Source: Pseudonocardia sp. (GTDB lineage Bacteria; Actinomycetota; Actinomycetes; Mycobacteriales; Pseudonocardiaceae). From it: a stretch of 5,114 nt of DNA. Shown piece by piece: positions 1 to 5,114 of the stretch. Every line of letters begins with the position of its first letter. The stretch's first letter is position 1. A program made the translations under genes and the position numbers. The stretch is from the NCBI GenBank assembly GCA_030453005.1, contig JAKDLE010000282.1:1-5114 (forward strand), read 5' to 3'. The notes beneath the pieces are model-generated. The model saw only the letters and a list, made by a program, of their open reading frames with translations, was not told the origin of the DNA and ran no database searches.

Positions 1-127
1 GGCGGCGCAGCTGGCGGGCCAGCTCGACGCGCAGCGGCAGCGTGTGGCCGGGCCGGTACCGCGTGGTCGGGGGACGGGCGGCGAGCGCGCCGACCGTCCC
101 GGTCACGGTGGAGCGGTCCTCCCTCAT
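1..127 (-). CDS. ABC-2 type transporter permease, N-terminal fragment (cut by left edge)
   Basis: The reading frame starts with ATG at 127-125 and stays open to the left edge, giving 42 codons. It begins M-R-E-D-R-S-T-V-T and reaches RYRPGHTLPLRVELARQLRR near the edge. A basic stretch with LPLRVELARQLRR is the usual cytoplasmic lead-in before the first membrane helix of actinobacterial ABC-2 permeases, but no membrane helix falls inside the window. The start codon overlaps the stop of the upstream ATPase gene as ATGA, so the two are almost certainly translationally coupled and encode partners of one exporter. The permease call rests on this N-terminal style plus position directly after an ABC ATPase. 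The rest of the gene lies outside the window, so the transported substrate cannot be judged. Confidence 0.75.
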   Translation of the reverse strand, partial: MREDRSTVTGTVGALAARPPTTRYRPGHTLPLRVELARQLRR

Positions 128-2883
128 GGTGTGTCCTCGCCGACCAGCGCCAAGAACGCGTCCTCCAGGCGTCGCCGCGGCCCGGCCGACGCGACGTCGA
201 CCCCGGCGGTGACGAGGGCACGCACCGCCGACGCGCGGGGCGTGCCGTTGAGCTCGGCGTGCACCGAGCCGCCGTCGACCTGCACGGCGTGCACGCCCGT
301 CAGCCCGTCGAGTACCACGGCGGCACGGTCGGGGGCGTCGACGGCGAAGGTGGCCGCCCCGCCCCCGGCGATGAGGTCGGAGACGGTGCCGTCGGCGACG
401 ACCCGCCCGTGGTGCATGACGACGACGTGGTCGCAGGTCTGCTCCACCTCGGCGAGCAGGTGGCTCGAGACCAGCACGGTGCGTCCGCCCGCGGCGTAAC
501 GGCGCAGCACGTCGCGCATCGCGTGGATCTGGGGCGGGTCGAGCCCGTTGGTGGGCTCGTCGAGCACCAGCATCTCGGGCAGCCCGAGCATGCCCTGGGC
601 GATCGCGAGGCGCTGGCGCATGCCCTGGCTGTAGGTGCCCACGCGCCGGTGCACGGACGCGCCGAGCCCGGCGATCTCCAACGCCTCGTCGAGCCGGGCC
701 TCCTCGCGGGGGCGGCCGGTGGCGGCCCAGTACAACCGCAGGTTGTCGGCCCCCGAGAGGTGCGGCAGGAAGCCCGGCCCCTCGACGAAGGCGCCGATCC
801 GCGCCAGCACCGGCGCACCCGGTCCGACCGGCTCCCCGAACGCCGAGATGGTGCCCCCGGTGGGCCGGATGAGGCCCATCAGCATGCGCAGCACGGTGGT
901 CTTGCCCGCGCCGTTCGGCCCGAGCAGCCCGACCACGGTGCCCGCCTCCACCCGGAAGCCCACGCCCTGCACGGCATTGATGCGCGTTCCGCCTGCGCTC
1001 CACGCGGGGCCGAACCCCCCGCGGTAGGTCTTCGTCAGGTCCCGGATCACCAACGGGGCCGTGTCCGGCTCCACGACGGCCCTCGCGCGGCCTCGGCGGG
1101 TGAGCGGGCCGGGCACCAGCCGGGAGCCGACCCAGCCGAGCACGGCGAGCCCGAGCACCACGGCGATGCCGATCGCGGGCCCGACCGGCACGGTGTTCGC
1201 GGTGACGGCCTCGCCGGGCACGACCGGCACGGTCAACCCCCCGGTGACGCCGACGCGCCAGACCGCGGGCTCGGTGCCGCCCGCGTAGGCCTGGTCGGTG
1301 GTGCCCACGGTCACGACGAGGCGGTTGCCCGCCTCGATCGGGGCGACGACCCCGGGCAGGGTGACGGTCACCGTCACGGGTGACCCGTCGGCGGGCACGG
1401 CGACGCGCAGCGGTGCGACCGCGCTGCCCAGCAGTGTGCGCGTGCCGTCGGCGGTGACCTCCCGGGTGGAGGCGAACAGGACCGCCTCGGCGGGTGCGGG
1501 CGGCCCGGGCACCCTCGCGACGGTGAGCTCGACCCGCGGCGCGCCCGTGACCAGCAGCGGCGCCTCGGACGGCGGGGTGGCGAAGGAGGCCGACTGCCCC
1601 GGCAGCGCGGACGCGACGGCCGAGAGCCGCCCGGCGAGCGACCCCAGTGCGCCCCCGAGGCCGGGCAGGGAGGTGATCGCGGCGGGCTCGCCGCCCGCGG
1701 GCGTGACCACGGTCTGCGGCGCGCCGTCGAGGGGGAGCGCCCGCGTCGAGAGCGGGGAGGCGCCGGGCAGGCCGGGGTAGTCGGCGGCGGCGACGGTGCG
1801 CCCGGTGGCGGTGTCGCCGCGGGTGCGCACGCCGCTCTCCACGGCGTAGACGAAACCGGCCCGCGTCGGCTCGGCCCCCGCGAGGTGCACGTCGAACCAG
1901 TCGCCGACGGCCGCGAGCACGTCCTCGCCGGGCTCGTCGCCGTCGTGGCCGCCCGCGTACCAGCGCACCTGCACCGGCGTGCCGTTCGCGGCGATCTCGC
2001 GGGCGTTGGCGTCGGCCTGGTCGAGCCCGAACAGTGTGTCGCGCTCCCCCTGCACGAGCAGGGTCGGCGCGGTGATCCGGTCGGTCACGCTGCGCGGCGA
2101 CGAACGCTCCAGCAGCGCGGCGGTGGCGGAGGACAGACGCCCCGTCGTGGCGGCCTCGGTGTAGGCGGCGCAGACCTCGGCGGTGAACCGACCGCAGGTG
2201 GCGTCGCCCGCGGCGGCGGGCCCGGACCCGCCGTCGGGGGCGGCGCCCGCGGAGAAGAGCACCCCCGCCCAGCCGCGCTTGAACACCCCGTCGGGGGCGA
2301 AGGCGCCGCGGGCCGGGGTGTCGAGCGGGAGTGCGCCGGTCGTCCCCGCGTTCGGGAACAACGCCTGCCCGAGGTCGTTGTAGGTGATCACCGGAGCGAT
2401 GGCGTCGATCCGCTGGTCGTAGCCGGCGAGCAGCAACGCCAGCGCACCGCCGTAGGAGGCGCCGGTGACCCCGACGCGCGGGTCGCCCGGCCCGTCGAGC
2501 GTCACCTCGGGCAGGGTGGCGAGGCGGTCGACGAGCGCGCGGGCGTCGGCCACCTCGGCGTCGGGGGCGTTGAGCGCGATCTCCCCCGTGCTGGCGCCGA
2601 ACCCGCGTGCCGACCAGGTCAGCGCCACGAACCCGCGCGCCGCCAGCTCCCGCGCCTCGACCTGCACGGACGTCTTGTCGCCGCCGAAGCCGTGCGCCAC
2701 GAGCACCGCGGGCGCGGGCGTCACCTCGGGCAGGTACAGCGTGGTGTCGAGCTCGACGCCCGTGCCGAGCGCGACGCGCTCCTCCCGCACCCCGACGCCG
2801 TCGGGAGAAGCAGACGCGGCGGGGACCGTCGTGGTGACGAGCAGGACGAGCGCGAGGACGACCACGCGCAGCAATCGGGGCAC
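124..2883 (-). CDS. Secreted S15/CocE-type serine hydrolase fused through one TM helix to a BcrA-type ABC ATPase
   Basis: This is a 919-residue, two-function protein. Residues 1-25 form a signal peptide (PRLLR, hydrophobic core, ASA cleavage site). Residues about 35-335 are an alpha/beta hydrolase of the S15/CocE type: HGFGG at 64-68, nucleophile Ser143 in GASYGG, likely Asp282 in GERDTLF and His313 in GGHDGD. Residues about 340-560 look like the beta-sandwich C-terminal domain of X-Pro dipeptidyl-peptidases. A single hydrophobic helix at about 567-589 is followed by basic residues (TRRGRAR). Residues about 610-840 are an ABC ATPase: Walker A GPNGAGKTT 655-663, signature YSQGM 751-755, Walker B MLVLDEP 771-777, GLDP 780-783, H-loop His808. 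Glu701 sits where a Q-loop glutamine is usual, as in BcrA-like ATPases. The GTG start at 2883 was chosen because the signal peptide follows directly; the ribosome site is weak. Inferred topology is hydrolase outside, ATPase inside, energising the permease encoded next. The hydrolase substrate (peptide or ester) is unknown. Confidence 0.88.
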   Translation of the reverse strand: MPRLLRVVVLALVLLVTTTVPAASASPDGVGVREERVALGTGVELDTTLYLPEVTPAPAVLVAHGFGGDKTSVQVEARELAARGFVALTWSARGFGASTGEIALNAPDAEVADARALVDRLATLPEVTLDGPGDPRVGVTGASYGGALALLLAGYDQRIDAIAPVITYNDLGQALFPNAGTTGALPLDTPARGAFAPDGVFKRGWAGVLFSAGAAPDGGSGPAAAGDATCGRFTAEVCAAYTEAATTGRLSSATAALLERSSPRSVTDRITAPTLLVQGERDTLFGLDQADANAREIAANGTPVQVRWYAGGHDGDEPGEDVLAAVGDWFDVHLAGAEPTRAGFVYAVESGVRTRGDTATGRTVAAADYPGLPGASPLSTRALPLDGAPQTVVTPAGGEPAAITSLPGLGGALGSLAGRLSAVASALPGQSASFATPPSEAPLLVTGAPRVELTVARVPGPPAPAEAVLFASTREVTADGTRTLLGSAVAPLRVAVPADGSPVTVTVTLPGVVAPIEAGNRLVVTVGTTDQAYAGGTEPAVWRVGVTGGLTVPVVPGEAVTANTVPVGPAIGIAVVLGLAVLGWVGSRLVPGPLTRRGRARAVVEPDTAPLVIRDLTKTYRGGFGPAWSAGGTRINAVQGVGFRVEAGTVVGLLGPNGAGKTTVLRMLMGLIRPTGGTISAFGEPVGPGAPVLARIGAFVEGPGFLPHLSGADNLRLYWAATGRPREEARLDEALEIAGLGASVHRRVGTYSQGMRQRLAIAQGMLGLPEMLVLDEPTNGLDPPQIHAMRDVLRRYAAGGRTVLVSSHLLAEVEQTCDHVVVMHHGRVVADGTVSDLIAGGGAATFAVDAPDRAAVVLDGLTGVHAVQVDGGSVHAELNGTPRASAVRALVTAGVDVASAGPRRRLEDAFLALVGEDTP
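1072..1084 (-). promoter_or_regulatory. Possible internal ribosome site and GTG start for a free ATPase domain
   Basis: Inside the fusion gene, just after the basic residues that follow the membrane helix, the minus strand reads GAGGG (1084-1080), five bases, then an in-frame GTG (1074-1072, residue 604). Initiation here would give a 316-residue soluble ABC ATPase beginning V-E-P-D-T-A-P-L-V-I-R-D, a normal length and a normal N-terminus for DrrA/BcrA-type subunits. This is only sequence resemblance: in GC-rich coding DNA, GAGGG near a GTG codon arises by chance. Confidence 0.25.
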
Positions 2884-2910
2884 TCCGACGACGCTATGCG
2901 ACGCCCCCGA

Positions 2911-2924
2911 CGGGCGGCCGCCCG
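2911..2924. repeat. 14-bp perfect palindrome upstream of the hydrolase-ATPase gene
   Basis: CGGGCGGCCGCCCG is its own reverse complement. It lies 28 bases upstream of the GTG start, between that start and the CTCAGC repeats, so it falls where a promoter or operator would be expected. It could be a dimeric repressor site. G/C-only palindromes are common by chance in DNA of this composition, so a regulatory role is only a possibility. Confidence 0.3.
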
Positions 2925-2927
2925 CAC

Positions 2928-2958
2928 CTCAGCGTCCTCTCAGCAGCGTCCTCTCAGC
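2928..2958 (-). promoter_or_regulatory. Triple CTCAGC direct repeat, candidate response-regulator site
   Basis: CTCAGC occurs at 2928-2933, 2939-2944 and 2953-2958 (GCTGAG on the transcribed strand). Start-to-start distances are 11 and 14 bp. The last two copies sit in a longer tandem repeat of unit AGCGTCCTCTCAGC (2931-2944 and 2945-2958). OmpR/PhoB-family regulators typically bind direct repeats about 11 bp apart, which fits the first pair. The array is 45 bases upstream of the fusion gene start, in the only gap that could hold its promoter. No convincing -10 or -35 pair could be picked out. No regulator is encoded in the window. Confidence 0.4.
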
Positions 2959-2980
2959 GACGCCGCGGGCACCGTCGCTC

Positions 2981-3283
2981 TCACCGGGGGTGGGCCGCCA
3001 CCTCGGCCACGTGCTCGACGTGGGGTGGGCCGTCGAAGAACGGGCCGACCGCGCCGCGCCAGCGGGTGAAGTTCTCCGACTCGCGGAAGGTCACCGTGTG
3101 CGCCTCGACGGTGTCCCACTCGATGAGCAGCACGAACCGGGTGGGCGTCTCGATGCTGCGGGTGAGCCGGGCGCGGCGGAAGCCGGGGGTGTCGGAGACG
3201 AACGCGAGCCCCTCGCGCACGGCGTCGGCGAACTGCTCCTGCTTGTCCGGGAGGACGGAGATGTCGGCGATCTCGGTGATCAT
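2981..3283 (-). CDS. Antibiotic biosynthesis monooxygenase (ABM) fold protein
   Basis: This 100-residue protein has the size and pattern of a one-domain ABM protein, a ferredoxin-like alpha/beta fold that acts as a dimer. Visible elements are a first strand (ITEIADISVLPDK, 2-14), a helix (QEQFADAVREGLAFVS, 15-30), the TPGF turn (32-35), a strand ending in FVLLIEWDT (50-58), the HTVTFRESENFTRWR segment (62-76) and a closing GPFFDGPPHVEH (80-91). Family members include cofactor-free quinone-forming monooxygenases and haem-degrading enzymes, but many have no known substrate, so no reaction is assigned. The ATG at 3283 has AGGA just upstream (in GATGAGGAC). The gene is divergent from the cupin gene and shares a 61-bp control region with it. 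The fusion gene follows 97 bp downstream on the same strand, probably with its own promoter. Confidence 0.85.
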   Translation of the reverse strand: MITEIADISVLPDKQEQFADAVREGLAFVSDTPGFRRARLTRSIETPTRFVLLIEWDTVEAHTVTFRESENFTRWRGAVGPFFDGPPHVEHVAEVAAHPR

Positions 3284-3344
3284 GTCCTCATCGTGTCACG
3301 CCCCCCGGCGTGCCGAGACCGGCCACTCGCGGCAGGATCGCGGC
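3284..3344. promoter_or_regulatory. Divergent promoter region between ABM protein and cupin genes
   Basis: This 61-bp gap must hold the promoters of two genes facing away from each other. It contains a perfect inverted repeat, CACGCC-CCCC-GGCGTG at 3297-3312, and a direct repeat TCGCGGCA at 3327-3334 and 3338-3345, 11 bp apart, the second copy running into the cupin start codon. AGGA at 3334-3337 is the probable ribosome site of the cupin gene, seven bases before its ATG. No clear -10 or -35 boxes were found. The inverted repeat could be an operator controlling both genes, but that is inference from position. Confidence 0.4.
3297..3312. repeat. Perfect 6-bp inverted repeat with 4-base spacer in the divergent promoter
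   Basis: The arms CACGCC (3297-3302) and GGCGTG (3307-3312) flank CCCC. The repeat is 13 bases from the ABM protein start and 32 bases from the cupin start. It is not followed by a T-run on either strand, which argues against a terminator and slightly favours a protein-binding site. Confidence 0.4.
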
Positions 3345-3737
3345 ATGCAGCACTTCACGATCGCCACCGTCGCCGACCAGAGCGCCGACTTCCGCCGGGT
3401 CCTGTGGACCGGCGGGAACACGCAGCTCGTGATCATGACTATCCCGCCGGACGGAGAGATCGGGGAGGAGGTGCACGAGGGCATCGACCAGATCCTGACG
3501 TTCGTCAGCGGCACCGGTGAGGCCCGCGTCGACGGGGAGACGAAGGCCGTGAACCCGGGTGACCTCGTCGTCGTGCCGTCGGGCGTGCGCCACAACTTCG
3601 TCAACACCGGCCCGAACCCGTTGGTGCTCTACACCGTCTACGGCCCGCCCGAGCACGCCGACGGCGCCGTGCACCGCACCAAGGCCGACGGCGACGCGGC
3701 CGAGGAGTCCGGCGAGGACGAACCGCCCGCCGCCTGA
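3345..3737 (+). CDS. Small single-domain cupin protein
   Basis: This is a 130-residue single-domain cupin. Motif 2 is exact: G72-x5-P78-x-G80-x2-H83-x3-N87 (GDLVVVPSGVRHNFVN). Motif 1 is a variant, GEIGEEVHEGIDQ (37-49), with E-V-H (42-44) where H-x-H is usual and Asp48/Gln49 near the usual Glu, followed by the VSGTGEARV turn. His44 and His83, with Glu42 or Asp48, could still hold a metal ion. The tail has YGPPEHADGAVHRTKADG (99-116), a segment I associate with this cupin subfamily, then a disordered acidic end. The ATG at 3345 was chosen because it begins the cupin fold and has AGGA seven bases upstream; the frame is open further 5', but that stretch lies antisense to the ABM gene. Substrate and reaction are unknown; a sugar, small-acid or sensor role is all possible. 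Confidence 0.88.
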   Translation: MQHFTIATVADQSADFRRVLWTGGNTQLVIMTIPPDGEIGEEVHEGIDQILTFVSGTGEARVDGETKAVNPGDLVVVPSGVRHNFVNTGPNPLVLYTVYGPPEHADGAVHRTKADGDAAEESGEDEPPAA

Positions 3738-3747
3738 CGCCGGTCAG
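3734..3747. terminator. Short hairpin spanning two convergent stop codons, weak terminator candidate
   Basis: CTGAC (3734-3738) and GTCAG (3743-3747) are perfect arms around a GCCG loop. The left arm contains the cupin TGA and the right arm contains the complement of the polymerase gene TGA, so the symmetry partly follows from two facing TGA codons. There is no T-run on either side, so a factor-independent terminator is not well supported. It is listed because it is the only structure between two convergent genes with a six-base gap. Confidence 0.2.
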
Positions 3748-4691
3748 CCCCGCCGGGCGCGGGCCCGCCGCTTCCCCTCGTGCATGGCCTGCACCCGGGC
3801 CACAGGGATGGCGTGGCCCTCGGCGAGCAGGTCGGCCGGGAGTGTCTGCGGCGCGGGCATGCGCTCGTGCCACGGGTCGTGCCCGTCGAGCTGCTCGATC
3901 GCGGTGCGGATCGTGAAGTCGGCCGGGGTGACCGCGTCCAGGTCGTCCCACCCCACCGGGAACGAGACGGGGGCGCCCGGCCGCACGCGCGGGCTGTAGG
4001 CCGCCGCGATCGTGGCGCCGCCTGCGCGGGTGGAGTCGACGAACACCCGACCGCCGCGGTCGTCCTTGAGGTACGCGGTGGTGGCGACGTCCGGGTCCAG
4101 CGCCGCCGCCCGGGCCGCCAGCGCGCGAGTGGCCGCCGCGGCGTCGTCGACCGCGGTGGGCTCCAGCGGCACCACCACGTGCAGCCCCTTCGCCCCGCTG
4201 GTCTTGACCGCCCCCGCGAGCCCGACGTCGGCCAGGGCTCGCCGGACGAGCCGGGCGGCGGCGACCACGTGGCGATACGCGCCGTCGACGGGCGGGTCCA
4301 GGTCGAGCACCAGCGACGACGCGCGCTCGGCGTCGAGGGTCAGCACCGTGGGGTGGTACTCGACGGCCCGCTGGTTGGCGAACCACAGCAACGTGCGCCG
4401 GTCGTCGCACAGCGCGTAGCGCACGTCGCGCTGCGAGGCGTGCGACCAGACCGATGTGGTGCGGACCCAGTCGGGCGCGTACCCGGGCACGTTCTTCTGC
4501 ATGAACGGCTTCTGGCCGGGCCGCACCCGCACCACCGTCAGCGGCCGGTCGCGCAGTCCGGGGAGGAGGACGTCGGCGACCGCGTCGAGGTAGTCGACGA
4601 GATCCCGCTTGGTGGCGTCGGCGCCGTCGAACAGCGGACTGTCCAGGCTGCTCAGCTCCACACCGCCGCGGGACTCCCGCACACCGGCCAC
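3744..4691 (-). CDS. Stand-alone LigD-type polymerase/primase domain protein (PolD-like)
   Basis: This 315-residue protein is an archaeo-eukaryotic-primase-fold polymerase domain like that of LigD, the NHEJ enzyme, but with no ligase or nuclease domain. Family landmarks are QKNVPGYAPDWVRT (65-78), the catalytic DLDP at 130-133 (Asp130 and Asp132), SGAKGLHVVVPL at 165-176 (Ser165, Lys168, His171), Asp219 in RVFVDSTR as the third metal ligand, and YSPRVRPGAPVSFPVGWDDL (232-251). All catalytic residues seem present. Such proteins add or fill in nucleotides, often ribonucleotides, at DNA ends and gaps; mycobacterial PolD1 and PolD2 are known free-standing relatives. The tail (KRRARARRG) is very basic and may bind DNA. 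The GTG at 4691 has GAGGTGG upstream and an in-frame stop just before it; a later GTG at residue 11 is possible. It lies 46 bp after a phosphoesterase gene on the same strand, so may share its transcript. No Ku or ligase gene is in view. Confidence 0.92.
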   Translation of the reverse strand: MAGVRESRGGVELSSLDSPLFDGADATKRDLVDYLDAVADVLLPGLRDRPLTVVRVRPGQKPFMQKNVPGYAPDWVRTTSVWSHASQRDVRYALCDDRRTLLWFANQRAVEYHPTVLTLDAERASSLVLDLDPPVDGAYRHVVAAARLVRRALADVGLAGAVKTSGAKGLHVVVPLEPTAVDDAAAATRALAARAAALDPDVATTAYLKDDRGGRVFVDSTRAGGATIAAAYSPRVRPGAPVSFPVGWDDLDAVTPADFTIRTAIEQLDGHDPWHERMPAPQTLPADLLAEGHAIPVARVQAMHEGKRRARARRG

Positions 4692-4737
4692 CGCGCCACC
4701 TCACCACGGCGGCGCACCGGGGGCCAGCGCCATGAGA

Positions 4738-5114
4738 TCAGGGATGGTGCAGCGTCACTCCGGTGAGCGCGCCGCAGTCGACGTCGGCGGTCATCCAGGT
4801 GTGGGTGGGCTGCCTGCGCCGGTCGGTGGGGGAGCCGGGGTTGAGCAGCCGCAGTCCCGACGCCGTCGTGGAGTCCCACGGGATGTGGCTGTGCCCGAAC
4901 ACCAGTACGTCGACGTCGGGGTAGGCGTTCGAGCAGCGTTTCTCCCGGCCCTTCGACGATCCGGTCTGGTGCACCACCGCGAACCGGACGCCGCCGAGCT
5001 CGACGTGCGCGACCTCGGGCAGCCGGGCGCGCACCTCGGCGCCGTCGTTGTTGCCGTACACGCCGACGAGCCTGCGCGCGCGCGCCTCCAGCGCATCCAG
5101 CGCGTCCACGCTCA
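4738..5114 (-). CDS. YfcE/MJ0936-type metallophosphoesterase, C-terminal part (cut by right edge)
   Basis: The frame is open to the right edge, so the 5' end of the gene is missing; a GTG at 5109 is probably an internal codon. The visible 125 or so residues include GVYGNNDG (GN-x-D metal motif), VVHQTGSSKGRE with a likely metal-ligand His, VFGHSHIPWD (the GHxH motif) and LNPGSPTDRRRQP, the usual order of the C-terminal half of YfcE/MJ0936 calcineurin-like phosphoesterases. These are usually about 160 residues long, so roughly 40 residues with the D-x-H and GD metal motifs should lie beyond the edge. Members bind two metals and hydrolyse phosphodiesters or phosphomonoesters in the cytoplasm; the natural substrate is generally unknown. 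His-Gln replaces the more common His-Gly in the third motif. The polymerase gene follows 46 bp downstream on the same strand. Confidence 0.88.
   Translation of the reverse strand, partial: SVDALDALEARARRLVGVYGNNDGAEVRARLPEVAHVELGGVRFAVVHQTGSSKGREKRCSNAYPDVDVLVFGHSHIPWDSTTASGLRLLNPGSPTDRRRQPTHTWMTADVDCGALTGVTLHHP

Noticed and set aside
259..1383. Long open frame on the plus strand opposite the ATPase domain
   Set aside because: It is rich in Arg, His, Gly and Pro with no recognisable domain, and lies antisense to well-conserved ATPase motifs; a typical GC-rich shadow frame.
2896..2927. Alternative upstream start (ATG at 2927 in a neighbouring frame) for the hydrolase gene
   Set aside because: That frame is shifted relative to the hydrolase and gives an Arg/Ser-rich 68-residue product; the GTG at 2883 leads straight into a proper signal peptide.
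1885..3069. 394-codon plus-strand open frame opposite the hydrolase domain and running into the ABM gene
   Set aside because: Low-complexity Arg/Gly/Val/Glu composition, and it crosses the antisense of two real genes and their intergenic gap; no family resemblance.
3066..3344. 93-codon N-terminal extension of the cupin
   Set aside because: It is the antisense of the ABM gene, and the ATG at 3345 has its own ribosome site and begins exactly at the cupin fold.
3754..3767. Inverted repeat CGGGC-GCGG-GCCCG as a terminator for the cupin
   Set aside because: It lies within the basic C-terminal coding sequence of the polymerase gene, has no T-run, and such G/C stems are expected by chance at this composition.
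3601..4707. 368-codon minus-strand frame overlapping the polymerase gene
   Set aside because: Extremely Arg-rich with no domain, while the overlapping frame carries all polymerase motifs; it also runs into the antisense of the cupin gene.

Overview
The window is very GC-rich and densely coded. GTG starts, short intergenic gaps and protein families typical of high-GC actinomycetes point to Actinomycetota. A Pseudonocardiales-type genome is my best guess from the style of the proteins, but nothing in the window proves the genus.

Layout. Positions 1-2883 (minus strand) hold an ABC export system: a 919-residue protein and, overlapping its stop codon by four bases, the first 42 codons of an ABC-2 type permease that runs off the left edge. 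The 919-residue protein is the most unusual item. It joins a signal peptide, an S15/CocE-type serine hydrolase with its C-terminal beta domain, one transmembrane helix, and a complete BcrA/DrrA-type ABC ATPase. The predicted layout is hydrolase outside the cell and ATPase inside, on one chain. A 97-bp upstream gap (2884-2980) carries three CTCAGC direct repeats and a 14-bp perfect palindrome, a plausible regulator landing site.

Positions 2981-3737 hold a divergent pair: a 100-residue antibiotic-biosynthesis-monooxygenase (ABM) fold protein on the minus strand and a 130-residue cupin on the plus strand. They are separated by 61 bp that include a perfect inverted repeat. Positions 3744-5114 (minus strand) hold a stand-alone LigD-type polymerase/primase domain protein (PolD-like, 315 aa) and, upstream of it, the C-terminal part of a YfcE/MJ0936-type metallophosphoesterase cut by the right edge. 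The cupin and the polymerase gene converge with six bases between their stop codons.

How the parts relate. The hydrolase-ATPase fusion and the permease almost certainly form one transporter. The phosphoesterase and polymerase genes may be co-transcribed, but no functional link is visible. No Ku, ligase, RNA gene, mobile element or CRISPR array is seen. The candidate for something undescribed is the transporter whose ATPase subunit carries its own extracellular hydrolase.
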